Assembly (NCBI RefSeq): GCF_009728485.1
Contig: NZ_VVIQ01000005.1
Location: 62,001 to 126,000 of the forward strand
DNA from: Prevotella vespertina
GTDB lineage: Bacteria; Bacteroidota; Bacteroidia; Bacteroidales; Bacteroidaceae
Reading direction: 5' to 3'
DNA length: 64,000 nucleotides
Every line of letters starts with the position of its first letter. Positions within the stretch are counted from its first letter, which is position 1. Positions 24,895-33,002 of the stretch are shown here, piece by piece. A program made the translations under genes and the position numbers. Under the pieces are notes generated by a model. The model was given only the letters and a program-made list of their open reading frames with translations. It did no database searches and was not told the origin of the DNA.

Positions 24895-25866
24895 TTAAAT
24901 CATACAACTATAGTGATCGACAACTCCCAGAAGATTCTTTTCTTCATCACATACTAAGACTGTATGTACTTTATGTCTATGCATAATCTGCTGTATTTCT
25001 GTAATTTTAATGTTGGGAAGAACCATCTTAGGCTCTGTAGTCATAATATCTTTGACTGTATGGTTAAAGAACTCTGCTTGCCATCTTTCCATAGCCCGTC
25101 GGATATCACCATCTGTAATCAGACCTACGATTTTCTTTCCAGATAAAGCTATACCCAAGCCCAGTTTCCCCTTGCTAACATGGATAATTGCTTCGCCTAA
25201 GTGCATCTCCTTAGGGATAACAGGCAAGTTCTCTGATATCATGACATCTTGTGCAGTTGTCAATAAGCGCTTACCTAACTCACCTCCCGGATGGAACTGA
25301 GCGAAATCCTGTGGTCTAAAGTCTCTTACACGCATCAAAGCCACTGCAAGTGCATCGCCCATAACCAAAGCCGCTGTTGTTGAACTTGTTGGTGCTAGGT
25401 TTAGCGGGCACGCTTCTTTCTCAACCCAAACCTTGAGATGGGCTGTGGAGTATTTAGCTAGAAGTGAATGGGGATTCGCACTCATTCCTATGATTGGAAT
25501 ATTCATGTGGAGAACCATCGGTATAAAGCGAAGTAATTCATCAGTCTGACCAGAGTTAGACAATGCCAGTACGACATCCTCTTCTTTCATTACCCCTAAG
25601 TCACCATGATATACATCCAATGGGTTAACGAAGAAAGCAGGTGTACCTGTAGAAGAAAGTGTTGCAGCTATCTTCGCTCCAATATTTCCACTTTTACCAA
25701 CTCCTGTCACAATGACTTTCCCTGTACAATGATACATCAAGTCGACAGCTTTCTCAAAGTTATCATCAAGTTGATTGATAAGATTGATTGTCGCATCAGC
25801 TTCTTCTTTGATACATTGTATAGCGTAGTCTCTTACATGAGTTAATCTTTCTTCTGCCTCAATCAT
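24895..25866 (-). CDS. kdsD: arabinose-5-phosphate isomerase (KpsF/GutQ family)
   Basis: A 323-residue enzyme converting ribulose 5-phosphate to arabinose 5-phosphate for Kdo synthesis. The sugar isomerase domain carries GVGKSGNIGAKIAATLSSTG and SNSGQTDELL, then PGGELGKRLL. Two CBS domains follow from about residue 200 (GLGIALSGKKIVGLITDGDI and IMHRHKVHTVLVCDEEKNLL). It overlaps the kdsA stop by 4 bases, coupling the two steps of the pathway. Confidence 0.95.
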   Translation of the reverse strand: MIEAEERLTHVRDYAIQCIKEEADATINLINQLDDNFEKAVDLMYHCTGKVIVTGVGKSGNIGAKIAATLSSTGTPAFFVNPLDVYHGDLGVMKEEDVVLALSNSGQTDELLRFIPMVLHMNIPIIGMSANPHSLLAKYSTAHLKVWVEKEACPLNLAPTSSTTAALVMGDALAVALMRVRDFRPQDFAQFHPGGELGKRLLTTAQDVMISENLPVIPKEMHLGEAIIHVSKGKLGLGIALSGKKIVGLITDGDIRRAMERWQAEFFNHTVKDIMTTEPKMVLPNIKITEIQQIMHRHKVHTVLVCDEEKNLLGVVDHYSCMI

Positions 25867-26621
25867 ATTAACTTGCTAATTAATTCGTCCAACTTATTTA
25901 ACTCTAGCATATTGGCTGCATCAGACAAACCTTGGTCTGGTGTTGGATGTACTTCAAAGAAATAACCTGTAGCACCAAAAGCCTTAGCAGCTAATGCCAT
26001 AGAAGGAACAAACTTCCGATCGCCGATTGTCTTACCGTCTCCTGCGCTAGGACGTTGTACACTATGCGTGCAATCCATGATAACATTCGGAACAATCTCC
26101 TTCATATCTGCAATGTTACGGAAGTCTACAACTAGATTGTTGTAACCAAAGCAGTTGCCTCGTTCTGTAAGCCAAATCTCTTTTGCACCGCTTTCTAAGC
26201 ATTTCTGCACGGGATATTTCATGTCTCGTCCACTTAAGAATTGTGCCTTCTTGATATTCACAATTTTGCCCGTCTTTGCTGCAGCTACTAACAAATCTGT
26301 TTGTCTACAAAGGAAGGCAGGAATCTGAATAACATCAACAACTTCGCCTACAGGTTCTGCTTGATCGCTCTCATGAATATCAGTAAGTAGTTTTAAACCA
26401 AACTTCTGCTTAATATCATAAAGCATACTCAATCCTTTCTCCAATCCAGGACCACGGAAAGAGTTTATACTTGTTCGGTTAGCTTTATCAAAGCTAGCCT
26501 TAAAAATGATATTAATATTGTATTTCTCGTTAAGCCTAACCAACTCTTCTGCAACAGAACAGAGGAGCTCTGAGCTCTCAATTACGCAGGGACCTGCAAT
26601 GAAAGTGGGTTTATTGTTCAT
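25863..26621 (-). CDS. kdsA: 3-deoxy-8-phosphooctulonate synthase
   Basis: A 252-residue TIM barrel condensing arabinose 5-phosphate with phosphoenolpyruvate to Kdo 8-phosphate for lipopolysaccharide. IAGPCVIESS at the start, FKASFDKANRTS, TDIHESDQ and DCTHSVQRPSAGDG are typical. The Cys in AGPC indicates the metal-dependent class, where metal-independent enzymes have Asn. First gene of kdsA-kdsD-cls, with a consensus promoter upstream. Confidence 0.96.
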   Translation of the reverse strand: MNNKPTFIAGPCVIESSELLCSVAEELVRLNEKYNINIIFKASFDKANRTSINSFRGPGLEKGLSMLYDIKQKFGLKLLTDIHESDQAEPVGEVVDVIQIPAFLCRQTDLLVAAAKTGKIVNIKKAQFLSGRDMKYPVQKCLESGAKEIWLTERGNCFGYNNLVVDFRNIADMKEIVPNVIMDCTHSVQRPSAGDGKTIGDRKFVPSMALAAKAFGATGYFFEVHPTPDQGLSDAANMLELNKLDELISKLI

Positions 26622-26682
26622 AATTCGGTAGGACTACTCCTGTTTCATAACTTAATTGAACTTCTCCTTGTAAGTGTTTGTG

Positions 26683-26713
26683 CAAAGTTATATATAATAA
26701 GGTTAACGCACAA
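26683..26713 (-). promoter_or_regulatory. promoter of kdsA-kdsD-cls
   Basis: On the minus strand TTG (26713-26711), a 20-base spacer and TAACTTTG (26690-26683) fit the consensus. The start codon is about 60 bases downstream. Confidence 0.8.
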
Positions 26714-26761
26714 GGTTTTAACCTTTGTTTACGTAAATGTACCAAATCTTATTGATAAAAT

Positions 26762-26793
26762 TTGGAGTTTTCGATCAAAACACTTTACCTTTG
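26762..26793 (+). promoter_or_regulatory. promoter of the outer-membrane barrel gene
   Basis: TTG (26762-26764), a 21-base spacer and TACCTTTG (26786-26793). The leader to the ATG at 26886 is about 90 bases. Confidence 0.72.
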
Positions 26794-26885
26794 CAGCGGA
26801 TTTAAGTTATTATGTACCCCGTATGTGGGTTATAATTATAGGTAGAAAGATTTTATATTTAGTATTAACAATTAAAGCTTTTAAG

Positions 26886-27419
26886 ATGAAAAAGATTTTG
26901 ATGACACTTGCTGTAGCCTTTGTTGCTATAGCTGCTAACGCCCAGGTTTATGTTGGTGGTGGTGTAGGTATTGGTTCTTCAAAGGAAGGTTCTCATGATG
27001 CAGTAACTACTTACAAGGTATTGCCAGAAATCGGTTACAATGTTAACAAAGATGTTGCTATCGGTACTGTAATTGGTTGGGGTAAGGGTGCTCCTACAGA
27101 GATTGAGCAGGATAACCTACGTAACTACATCACCGTACAGCCTTACGTTCGTTACACATTTGTACACTCTAAGTACGTTAACGCTTTCGTTGATGGTAGT
27201 TTGGGTTATACACACTATCATGGCAAGATTAACGCATGGTCAGCAGGTTTGAAGCCAGGTATCGCTGTAAACCTCAACAAGAAGGTTAGCTTCGTTGCTC
27301 ACGTAGGTTTTGCTGGTTGGCAGTCAATTAAGGTAAAGGGCGCATCTAAGGACAGCCACGCATGGGGTGCAAACCTTGATGGTAATAATATTACTTTCGG
27401 TGCTTATTACAACTTCTAA
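26886..27419 (+). CDS. small outer-membrane beta-barrel protein
   Basis: A 177-residue protein from the ATG at 26886, which directly begins a signal peptide (MKKILMTLAVAFVAIAANAQ); the longer frame from 26823 would hide it. The mature part alternates short amphipathic strands and ends in FGAYYNF, the terminal aromatic of barrels inserted by the BAM machinery. The length fits an eight-stranded OmpA/OmpX-like barrel. Codon use is as strongly biased as in gap, implying high expression. A strong promoter and terminator frame it as a single gene. Its exact role (structural, adhesive or other) is unknown. Confidence 0.85.
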   Translation: MKKILMTLAVAFVAIAANAQVYVGGGVGIGSSKEGSHDAVTTYKVLPEIGYNVNKDVAIGTVIGWGKGAPTEIEQDNLRNYITVQPYVRYTFVHSKYVNAFVDGSLGYTHYHGKINAWSAGLKPGIAVNLNKKVSFVAHVGFAGWQSIKVKGASKDSHAWGANLDGNNITFGAYYNF

Positions 27420-27445
27420 GGAATCGCCCTTAGATAGAAGATAAA

Positions 27446-27488
27446 GAGAGGGATATATCATTTAAAGTGATATATCCCTCTTCTTTTT
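27446..27488 (+). terminator. intrinsic terminator of the outer-membrane barrel gene
   Basis: A 14-bp perfect stem (AGAGGGATATATCA with its complement) around a 7-base loop, followed by TTCTTTTT. Confidence 0.88.
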
Positions 27489-27588
27489 GGCTTTTATTCT
27501 GTGTTTTAAAAGACATAAAGCACAGTAACATTTTTCAATGCTCAAAGGTCGAAACTCAAAACTCAAAGGTCAATGTTCAAATTATATA

Positions 27589-28014
27589 CGGTTAGCCGAA
27601 AATTTTTATTTGATATAAATTTATTTCTAATCGCTTCCCCGTAAATTTCTAACCGTATATAAATTTATGGGGAACAGTATATAAATTTTCTTCTAACACG
27701 TTCCCCGTAAATCGCAAACACGTTGGAAATTTACGGGGAACAGCATATAAATTTTCTTCCAACAGCATACGAGTTTCTTTCTAACTTTTAAGTCGGAACT
27801 GTTAACATCAACGAAATGTACTTTCGTGGGGTACGGGTGTCGGACTCGTGCCCCACGGATCCGACACCCGTAGTCTACGAGTCCGACACCCGTGCTTTAC
27901 GAATTTGGCACCATAATAAGAGGCATAAAAAATAGTTCGCGAACAAAACAAAAATTGTTCGCGAACTATTTCCGAATTGTTCGCGAACTCTTTTTAGATT
28001 CTTCGCGAACAATT
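27589..28014 (+). repeat. composite region of 22-bp arrays with three different cores
   Basis: Three sub-arrays keep the 22-bp period. From about 27589 to 27786, nine units alternate GTATATAAATTT and CGTTCCCCGTAAAT-like cores, at 27611, 27633, 27655, 27677, 27699, 27721, 27743 and 27765. At 27861 and 27883 two units begin CCGACACCCGT, and the preceding stretch has the reverse-complement core ACGGGTGTCGG. At 27927, 27949, 27971 and 27993 four units each hold the palindrome GTTCGCGAAC or a variant at the same offset. Phase is continuous from 27861 to 28014. The 675-bp gap contains no gene. Confidence 0.85.
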
Positions 28015-28094
28015 TTCTGCGTTTCTTATTAAAACAGCCAAGGGATTTAAAGAAAGACTTAGAATGAAGTAGAAAAGGTGAGAGTTCTAGGTCG

Positions 28095-30449
28095 TTATTG
28101 ATTCTTAATTGTAATCTCACGTTGTGGGAATGGAATTTCAATACCATTCTTATTGAGCGTATCATAAATACATTCCATGATAATGCTATCATCAAGTCCT
28201 TGTGTGAAAACGTTAACCCATACAAGTACTTTTAGTGTAATGCAGCTATCATCAAAACTCTTTAGTAAGACCATTACCTTCTTTTTCTTGTAAGTAATGT
28301 CTAGTGCGGTGATGGCATCAATCAGCATTTTCTTAACTTCATTGATATTACTACCGTATGCTACGCCTACTTCTAGGATGTCAAGCTCATATCCATGATT
28401 CTTTGTCATGTTCTTATAGTTCTTCGTAAAGAGCTGTGAATTTTGGAAGGCAATGATTGATCCATCTAGTGCTTCAAGCATTGTTGAGGTATAGCTGATA
28501 GAGCTTACACGTCCACGTATGCCATCACATACAATATAATCGCCTATCTTGATTCGTCCTGTCATCAATGATATACCATAGTATATGTTCTCAAGAATAT
28601 CTTTCATGGCGAAACCGATACCAGTTGATAAGCCGCCAGTTACAACAACTAGCCATGTGTTGCTGATTTGGAATATACTTAAAGTCGTCAATAACCATGC
28701 GCCCCATACAACTACTTGTAAGACATTGATAAACATTGTACCTCTAGCAGCAGCCGTTGTAGGGTCACTCTTCTTTAAGAATTCTTTTATAGCGTCCCTA
28801 ATCGTATGATTGAGATAGTTAAAGATGAACCAAAGGATTGTAACTACGGCGATAGAGTAGATACTAATCTTGAACTTATCAGAATCAATGAAGTTCGCAC
28901 GGAATAACCTCCAAGTTATATCACTTAGGTTGAATACATCTGCTGCCCAATAAATTGAGATGATGAAAGATGATACCAATGATGATGGTATGAATACATT
29001 GTATATAAATCTGATAATCCAAGTCTTTACAATTGACAATTTCTTTTCAGGATGTCTCTCCCTATATTGATCAAGATAATCATGGAAGAACGCGATTGTT
29101 AATATACATGCTAATTGCATCATCCACCAAATAAAGGCTTGCACGCCCAGCATGGTATAGCCTATTATTGAGCTAATCAGCGAGAAGACAAATACCGTGA
29201 GTGATAAATAAGCAAGGTATAAGTCGTATTTAGGAATTTGCAAGCGGTGCTTGTAAATCATCCTTGCCTGCCACAAAGCATTGAGCAATAAGAGGGGAGG
29301 GTAGACGAGTGTTACTATGGAGCTTGGCAACATCACAATACGGAAGGTGATGACGGTAAACCCAACAAAGATAAGAGGGTAATATATGCGATAGGTGTTG
29401 TGTGTTTGTGCACCACTAACACGCAATAACAATGAGGCAAAGATAACAGTAAGTAACCATGTGTATTCGAGCAAAAGGTTGCATGCCATGTGAACAAAGT
29501 TGGATGGCGAAAGAATCTTGATGATGACGAGTATGATACTAAAAGTAATGATTGATGTCACCATAATAATACATGTTCGCTTGGCAAGAAAAGCACTGTT
29601 CTGCTGCTCAAACCGATTCGTCTTCATTACCTTCGTAACAAGGAAACGAATGCTTAAATAATTGAAGAGTATTGCCACTAAACCATAGATGAGTATCATG
29701 GAAAAGAGCGTAATGAGCCACCTTACATCCCATTGAGATTGCACGACTCGTTGTGGCGTGTATTTCTCAGAAAGGTTAGAACTCATTTGAGAGATAAGTG
29801 TTGGAGCATTGCGTAGGAATTTAAAGTAATTTACTCCGCTATTTGTAAAGATGCTCGTCTGAATCTCCTCATATCTCTTTTGCGCATACGTATCGAGCGA
29901 TTGAAGTTGTTGTTGGTTGTATTGGTAATATTGTATATATTCTTGATAAGAGTCGTTACGCTCTTGCAACATTCGACGTATGCTAACGGCAAGCGTTAAA
30001 CAAACGTTGCGGTCAGTCTTCATCTTGTCTGTCATGCCAAAGGTGTACATTGTACTGAGCACGTTGATAAGAGAATCATAACGAGCAATCTCCTCCTTAC
30101 TCTGGGTGATAAGGTCATGAAAGGGGCGCGACTTACTCTGAAAATCCTTCCATAGTTCGGTAGCCTCTTGGCAGGCATAAGTTAAATCAAAGATGTTATC
30201 CGTCTTTTGAGAATAAAGCATGAGCGACACCTGGGCAGAGTGCTCTCCAATCTCTTTTAGCTGATTCATCACTTGCTCACTAATAAACTTAGAGTTGTTT
30301 AATTGCTTTGTTTGTTCAAGATGTTGTGCAATTAACTCATGACGGAGAACAGAGAGTGAGTTCTTCAATGAATCTTCCTGTAATACGGCACTTGCTGGGA
30401 GTGTAATGATAAACAGCAAGATAGTAATGAAGAATATCTTTTTATACAT
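28095..30449 (-). CDS. large MscS-family mechanosensitive channel
   Basis: A 784-residue membrane protein. It has a signal peptide (MYKKIFFITILLFIITLPAS), then a Gln/Glu-rich, helical periplasmic domain to about 240, then some ten membrane spans. The MscS core follows from about 590, with the pore helix and beta domain (GGLSTGIGFAMKDILENIYY, GRIKIGDYIVCDGIRGRVSS) and the C-terminal FPQREITIKN ending. This layout resembles MscK/MscM-type channels that release solutes after osmotic downshock. The N-terminal domain might sense the cell wall or ions. It is monocistronic. Confidence 0.9.
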   Translation of the reverse strand: MYKKIFFITILLFIITLPASAVLQEDSLKNSLSVLRHELIAQHLEQTKQLNNSKFISEQVMNQLKEIGEHSAQVSLMLYSQKTDNIFDLTYACQEATELWKDFQSKSRPFHDLITQSKEEIARYDSLINVLSTMYTFGMTDKMKTDRNVCLTLAVSIRRMLQERNDSYQEYIQYYQYNQQQLQSLDTYAQKRYEEIQTSIFTNSGVNYFKFLRNAPTLISQMSSNLSEKYTPQRVVQSQWDVRWLITLFSMILIYGLVAILFNYLSIRFLVTKVMKTNRFEQQNSAFLAKRTCIIMVTSIITFSIILVIIKILSPSNFVHMACNLLLEYTWLLTVIFASLLLRVSGAQTHNTYRIYYPLIFVGFTVITFRIVMLPSSIVTLVYPPLLLLNALWQARMIYKHRLQIPKYDLYLAYLSLTVFVFSLISSIIGYTMLGVQAFIWWMMQLACILTIAFFHDYLDQYRERHPEKKLSIVKTWIIRFIYNVFIPSSLVSSFIISIYWAADVFNLSDITWRLFRANFIDSDKFKISIYSIAVVTILWFIFNYLNHTIRDAIKEFLKKSDPTTAAARGTMFINVLQVVVWGAWLLTTLSIFQISNTWLVVVTGGLSTGIGFAMKDILENIYYGISLMTGRIKIGDYIVCDGIRGRVSSISYTSTMLEALDGSIIAFQNSQLFTKNYKNMTKNHGYELDILEVGVAYGSNINEVKKMLIDAITALDITYKKKKVMVLLKSFDDSCITLKVLVWVNVFTQGLDDSIIMECIYDTLNKNGIEIPFPQREITIKNQ

Positions 30450-30496
30450 ACTTCTGGGTTGTGATGATAAACAGTTTATTTAAACAATAATTGATG

Positions 30497-30504
30497 CAAA
30501 GATA
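30497..30504 (-). promoter_or_regulatory. -7 box (TATCTTTG) of the MscS gene
   Basis: A perfect -7 box on the minus strand, 47 bases before the start codon. No CAA (minus-strand TTG) lies at the expected 20-base spacing; CAG is found instead. Confidence 0.5.
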
Positions 30505-30610
30505 AGCAAAGTTTATGATTTTGCAGTTGCTGTTTATGTAAAATGATACTAAAGATATGTCATGGGACTTATTTCTGTTACCATAATGCTTATAAATCAA
30601 TAAAAAAGTG

Positions 30611-30618
30611 TAAGTTTG
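30611..30618 (+). promoter_or_regulatory. -7 box (TAAGTTTG) of the sugar kinase gene
   Basis: The box matches TAnnTTTG and lies 16 bases before the start codon, implying a very short leader. No good -33 triplet is seen. Confidence 0.5.
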
Positions 30619-30634
30619 CATACAAAAAGATACA

Positions 30635-31522
30635 ATGATATTAATAGCTGATAGTGGTGGCTCGAAGACTGATTGGGCATTAGTGGGTACACCTAATGAT
30701 GGTTTTAATGTTGTCCTTAAAGTTCGTACACAGGGCTTAAATCCTTTTCATCAATCGGAGGATATAATTTTCAACGTATTGGAAACGGAGTTGAAACCAG
30801 CTTTGAAAGAAAGCATGAGAAATGCGGAACTCATCGAGCCTTTTGATATTATTAGTGAGGTTACTAGTGTCGCCTTTTATGGTGCTGGTTGTACTGCTGA
30901 TTTGTCTATAAAAGTGTGTAAAGCACTTTCAAAATCCTTTCCCTTAGCTAACGTAGAGGTACAGAGCGACTTATTAGGTGCAGCAAGAGCTACTTGTGGT
31001 CATCATGCAGGTATAGTTTGTATCTTAGGGACGGGAGCTAATAGCTGTCTATACAGTGGTAAAGAGATTGTAGAGAATGTTCCGCCTTTGGGTTATATCC
31101 TCGGTGACGAAGGAAGTGGAGCGGTTCTAGGAAAGCTGTTCCTGAATGGTATCTTTAAAGGGAGCTTGTCTAAAGAAGTAGGTGAAACCTACTTGTCATG
31201 GTCAGGCTTGACTTATTCAGATATAATCAGTAAAGTCTATCGTCAACCTTTAGCTAATCGTTATTTAGCTAGTATCTCAAAGTTTATTCATGCTAATTTG
31301 GAGAAGGCAGAGTTAGAAGAACTCGTATTGTCTAATTTAGCTACCTTCTTTGAAAAGAATATTATGAGATATTCTAACGCTTCAGTATATTCTATATCAG
31401 CTGTAGGAGGCGTTGCTGCTGCTTATGAAACGCAGTTGAGAAAATGCGCTAAATCATTCGGTTATAGTGTTGATAAAGTACTTGCTTCTCCGATTGATGG
31501 GCTGATAGACTATCATCGTTAA
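30635..31522 (+). CDS. BadF/BadG/N-acetylglucosamine kinase family protein
   Basis: A 295-residue ASKHA-fold protein. The phosphate-1 loop is ADSGGSKTDWAL at residues 5-16. A phosphate-2 segment reads GIVCILGTGANSCLY, and GYILGDEGSGAVLGKLFLNG matches the N-acetylglucosamine kinase family's GDEGS motif. It most likely phosphorylates N-acetylglucosamine or another amino sugar during cell-wall recycling. No amino-sugar genes are adjacent, so substrate assignment rests on the family alone. It stands by itself before the nuo operon. Confidence 0.8.
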   Translation: MILIADSGGSKTDWALVGTPNDGFNVVLKVRTQGLNPFHQSEDIIFNVLETELKPALKESMRNAELIEPFDIISEVTSVAFYGAGCTADLSIKVCKALSKSFPLANVEVQSDLLGAARATCGHHAGIVCILGTGANSCLYSGKEIVENVPPLGYILGDEGSGAVLGKLFLNGIFKGSLSKEVGETYLSWSGLTYSDIISKVYRQPLANRYLASISKFIHANLEKAELEELVLSNLATFFEKNIMRYSNASVYSISAVGGVAAAYETQLRKCAKSFGYSVDKVLASPIDGLIDYHR

Positions 31523-31681
31523 TTTATTCTGTCTTTCCTCTCTTACTTTTAGCTATAAAGAGAGTTAAAAATAAGGAAGATGAATGAGTAATAAGGAACC
31601 GTTAGCAGATTATTTGTAAAGTGGAGTTTGCAATAAGAGTATGTTTTTTAATAGAATTGCTTTGCTTTTCAAATATTTTTG

Positions 31682-31689
31682 TATCTTTG
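31682..31689 (+). promoter_or_regulatory. -7 box (TATCTTTG) of the nuo operon
   Basis: A perfect -7 box 66 bases before nuoA. TTG triplets lie 17 and 22 bases upstream, neither at the usual 20. Confidence 0.6.
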
Positions 31690-31755
31690 CATTTGTTTTA
31701 AAACAAGTTTCACAAGAACAAGATTGCATATTTAAATTATAGCTATATAAAGTTT

Positions 31756-32106
31756 ATGTATTTCACACTTTTTGTTACCGTTCTGATAACGGCCGCATTC
31801 TTGGTAGTGGCAGCGTATGCCATAGCTAAGTTGATTGGTCCGCGTTCGTACAATCCGGTGAAAGGTGAGCCTTTTGAGTGTGGTATTCCGACTTATGGAA
31901 CCTCTTGGTTACCAGTGCATATCGGATACTATCTCTTTGCAATCCTCTTCCTGATGTTTGACGTGGAAACAGTTTTCTTATACCCATGGGCTGTTGTTGT
32001 TAAGACATTTGGACCTTTAGCACTAGCTACCATTGGGTTCTTTATGTTGGTATTAGTATTTGGCCTTGCTTATGCATGGCGGAAAGGAGCGCTTGAATGG
32101 AAATAA
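31756..32106 (+). CDS. nuoA: NADH-quinone oxidoreductase subunit A
   Basis: A 116-residue membrane subunit of complex I with three membrane helices. KLIGPRSYNPVKGEPFECGI holds the conserved loop with the E-C-G of NuoA, and LFLMFDVETVFLYPWAV is the second signature. It opens a ten-gene operon in the order A-B-CD-H-I-J-K-L-M-N, and its 3' end overlaps nuoB by 10 bases. Confidence 0.97.
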   Translation: MYFTLFVTVLITAAFLVVAAYAIAKLIGPRSYNPVKGEPFECGIPTYGTSWLPVHIGYYLFAILFLMFDVETVFLYPWAVVVKTFGPLALATIGFFMLVLVFGLAYAWRKGALEWK

Positions 32107-32984
32107 GGAAGCCAAAAATCAAGTCTCTTCCATACGATGAATGGAAGGACAATGATACGCTCAGTAAGATGGCAAGCGAACTGAACGATGGTGGTACTAA
32201 CCTCGTTTTAGGTAACTTGGATCAACTTATAAATTGGGGGCGTAGTAATTCTCTGTGGTCATTGACTTTCGCTACTTCTTGTTGTGGTATTGAGTTTATG
32301 GCTGTTGGTTGTGCACGTTACGACTTCTCTCGTTTTGGATTTGAGGTTACACGTAACTCTCCTCGTCAGGCAGACTTGATTATGTGTGCTGGTACTATTA
32401 CTAATAAAATGGCACCAGCATTGAAACGTTTGTATGATGAGATGGCAGAGCCTAAGTATGTTATAGCTGTTGGTGGATGCGCTATTTCTGGTGGTCCTTT
32501 CAAGGATAGCTATCATGTTATGCGTGGTATTGATGAGATCATTCCAGTGGATGTATATATCCCAGGTTGCCCTCCTCGTCCAGAGGCTATTATTTACGGA
32601 ATGATGCAACTTCAGCGTAAGGTTAAAGTTGAGAAATTCTTTGGGGGTGTTAATCATAAGCAGACAGCTGAAGAGCGTGAGTTGGGTAAGAGTAATGCCG
32701 AACTGATATTTAAGGAGAAATTGGGTATTGATCCTGAAGAGATTAAAGAGAAGCGTGAAGCTGCATGGGAAGAGGCACATAAGCCAACTCCTAAGCCTGC
32801 TCGCCCTGCAGCAAAACCTGCAGCAAAGCCTGTTTCTGCTGCTCCAGTAGAGGCAGCACCTAAGAAGGAAACGATTGTCGTTAACCAGCCTGTAACAAAA
32901 GATGATGTTGAGAAGTTGGGTAAGGAAATCGATCAGATAGATGCTGCAAAGAAGGCTGCTGACGAAAGTGCAACTAACATATAA
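32097..32984 (+). CDS. nuoB: NADH-quinone oxidoreductase subunit B with a long C-terminal tail
   Basis: A peripheral-arm subunit carrying cluster N2, which hands electrons to quinone. Ligand cysteines are Cys62 and Cys63 (ATSCCGIEFMAVGC), Cys128 (GGCAISGG) and Cys158 (PGCPPRPE). The conserved core ends near residue 180, whereas the protein has 295 residues. The extra ~100 residues are charged, then Pro/Ala/Lys-rich (KPTPKPARPAAKPAAKP), then a short helical acidic end. Such a tail is not part of the usual NuoB (160-220 residues) and may be a flexible linker to a missing electron-input partner. Confidence 0.96.
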   Translation: MEIRKPKIKSLPYDEWKDNDTLSKMASELNDGGTNLVLGNLDQLINWGRSNSLWSLTFATSCCGIEFMAVGCARYDFSRFGFEVTRNSPRQADLIMCAGTITNKMAPALKRLYDEMAEPKYVIAVGGCAISGGPFKDSYHVMRGIDEIIPVDVYIPGCPPRPEAIIYGMMQLQRKVKVEKFFGGVNHKQTAEERELGKSNAELIFKEKLGIDPEEIKEKREAAWEEAHKPTPKPARPAAKPAAKPVSAAPVEAAPKKETIVVNQPVTKDDVEKLGKEIDQIDAAKKAADESATNI

Positions 32985-33002
32985 TATATAAGGTACGCGA
33001 GA

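Noticed and set aside
32259..32780. 173-residue minus-strand ORF opposite nuoB
   Set aside because: Antisense shadow of nuoB, unusually rich in Asn, Thr and Ser, with no start signals.
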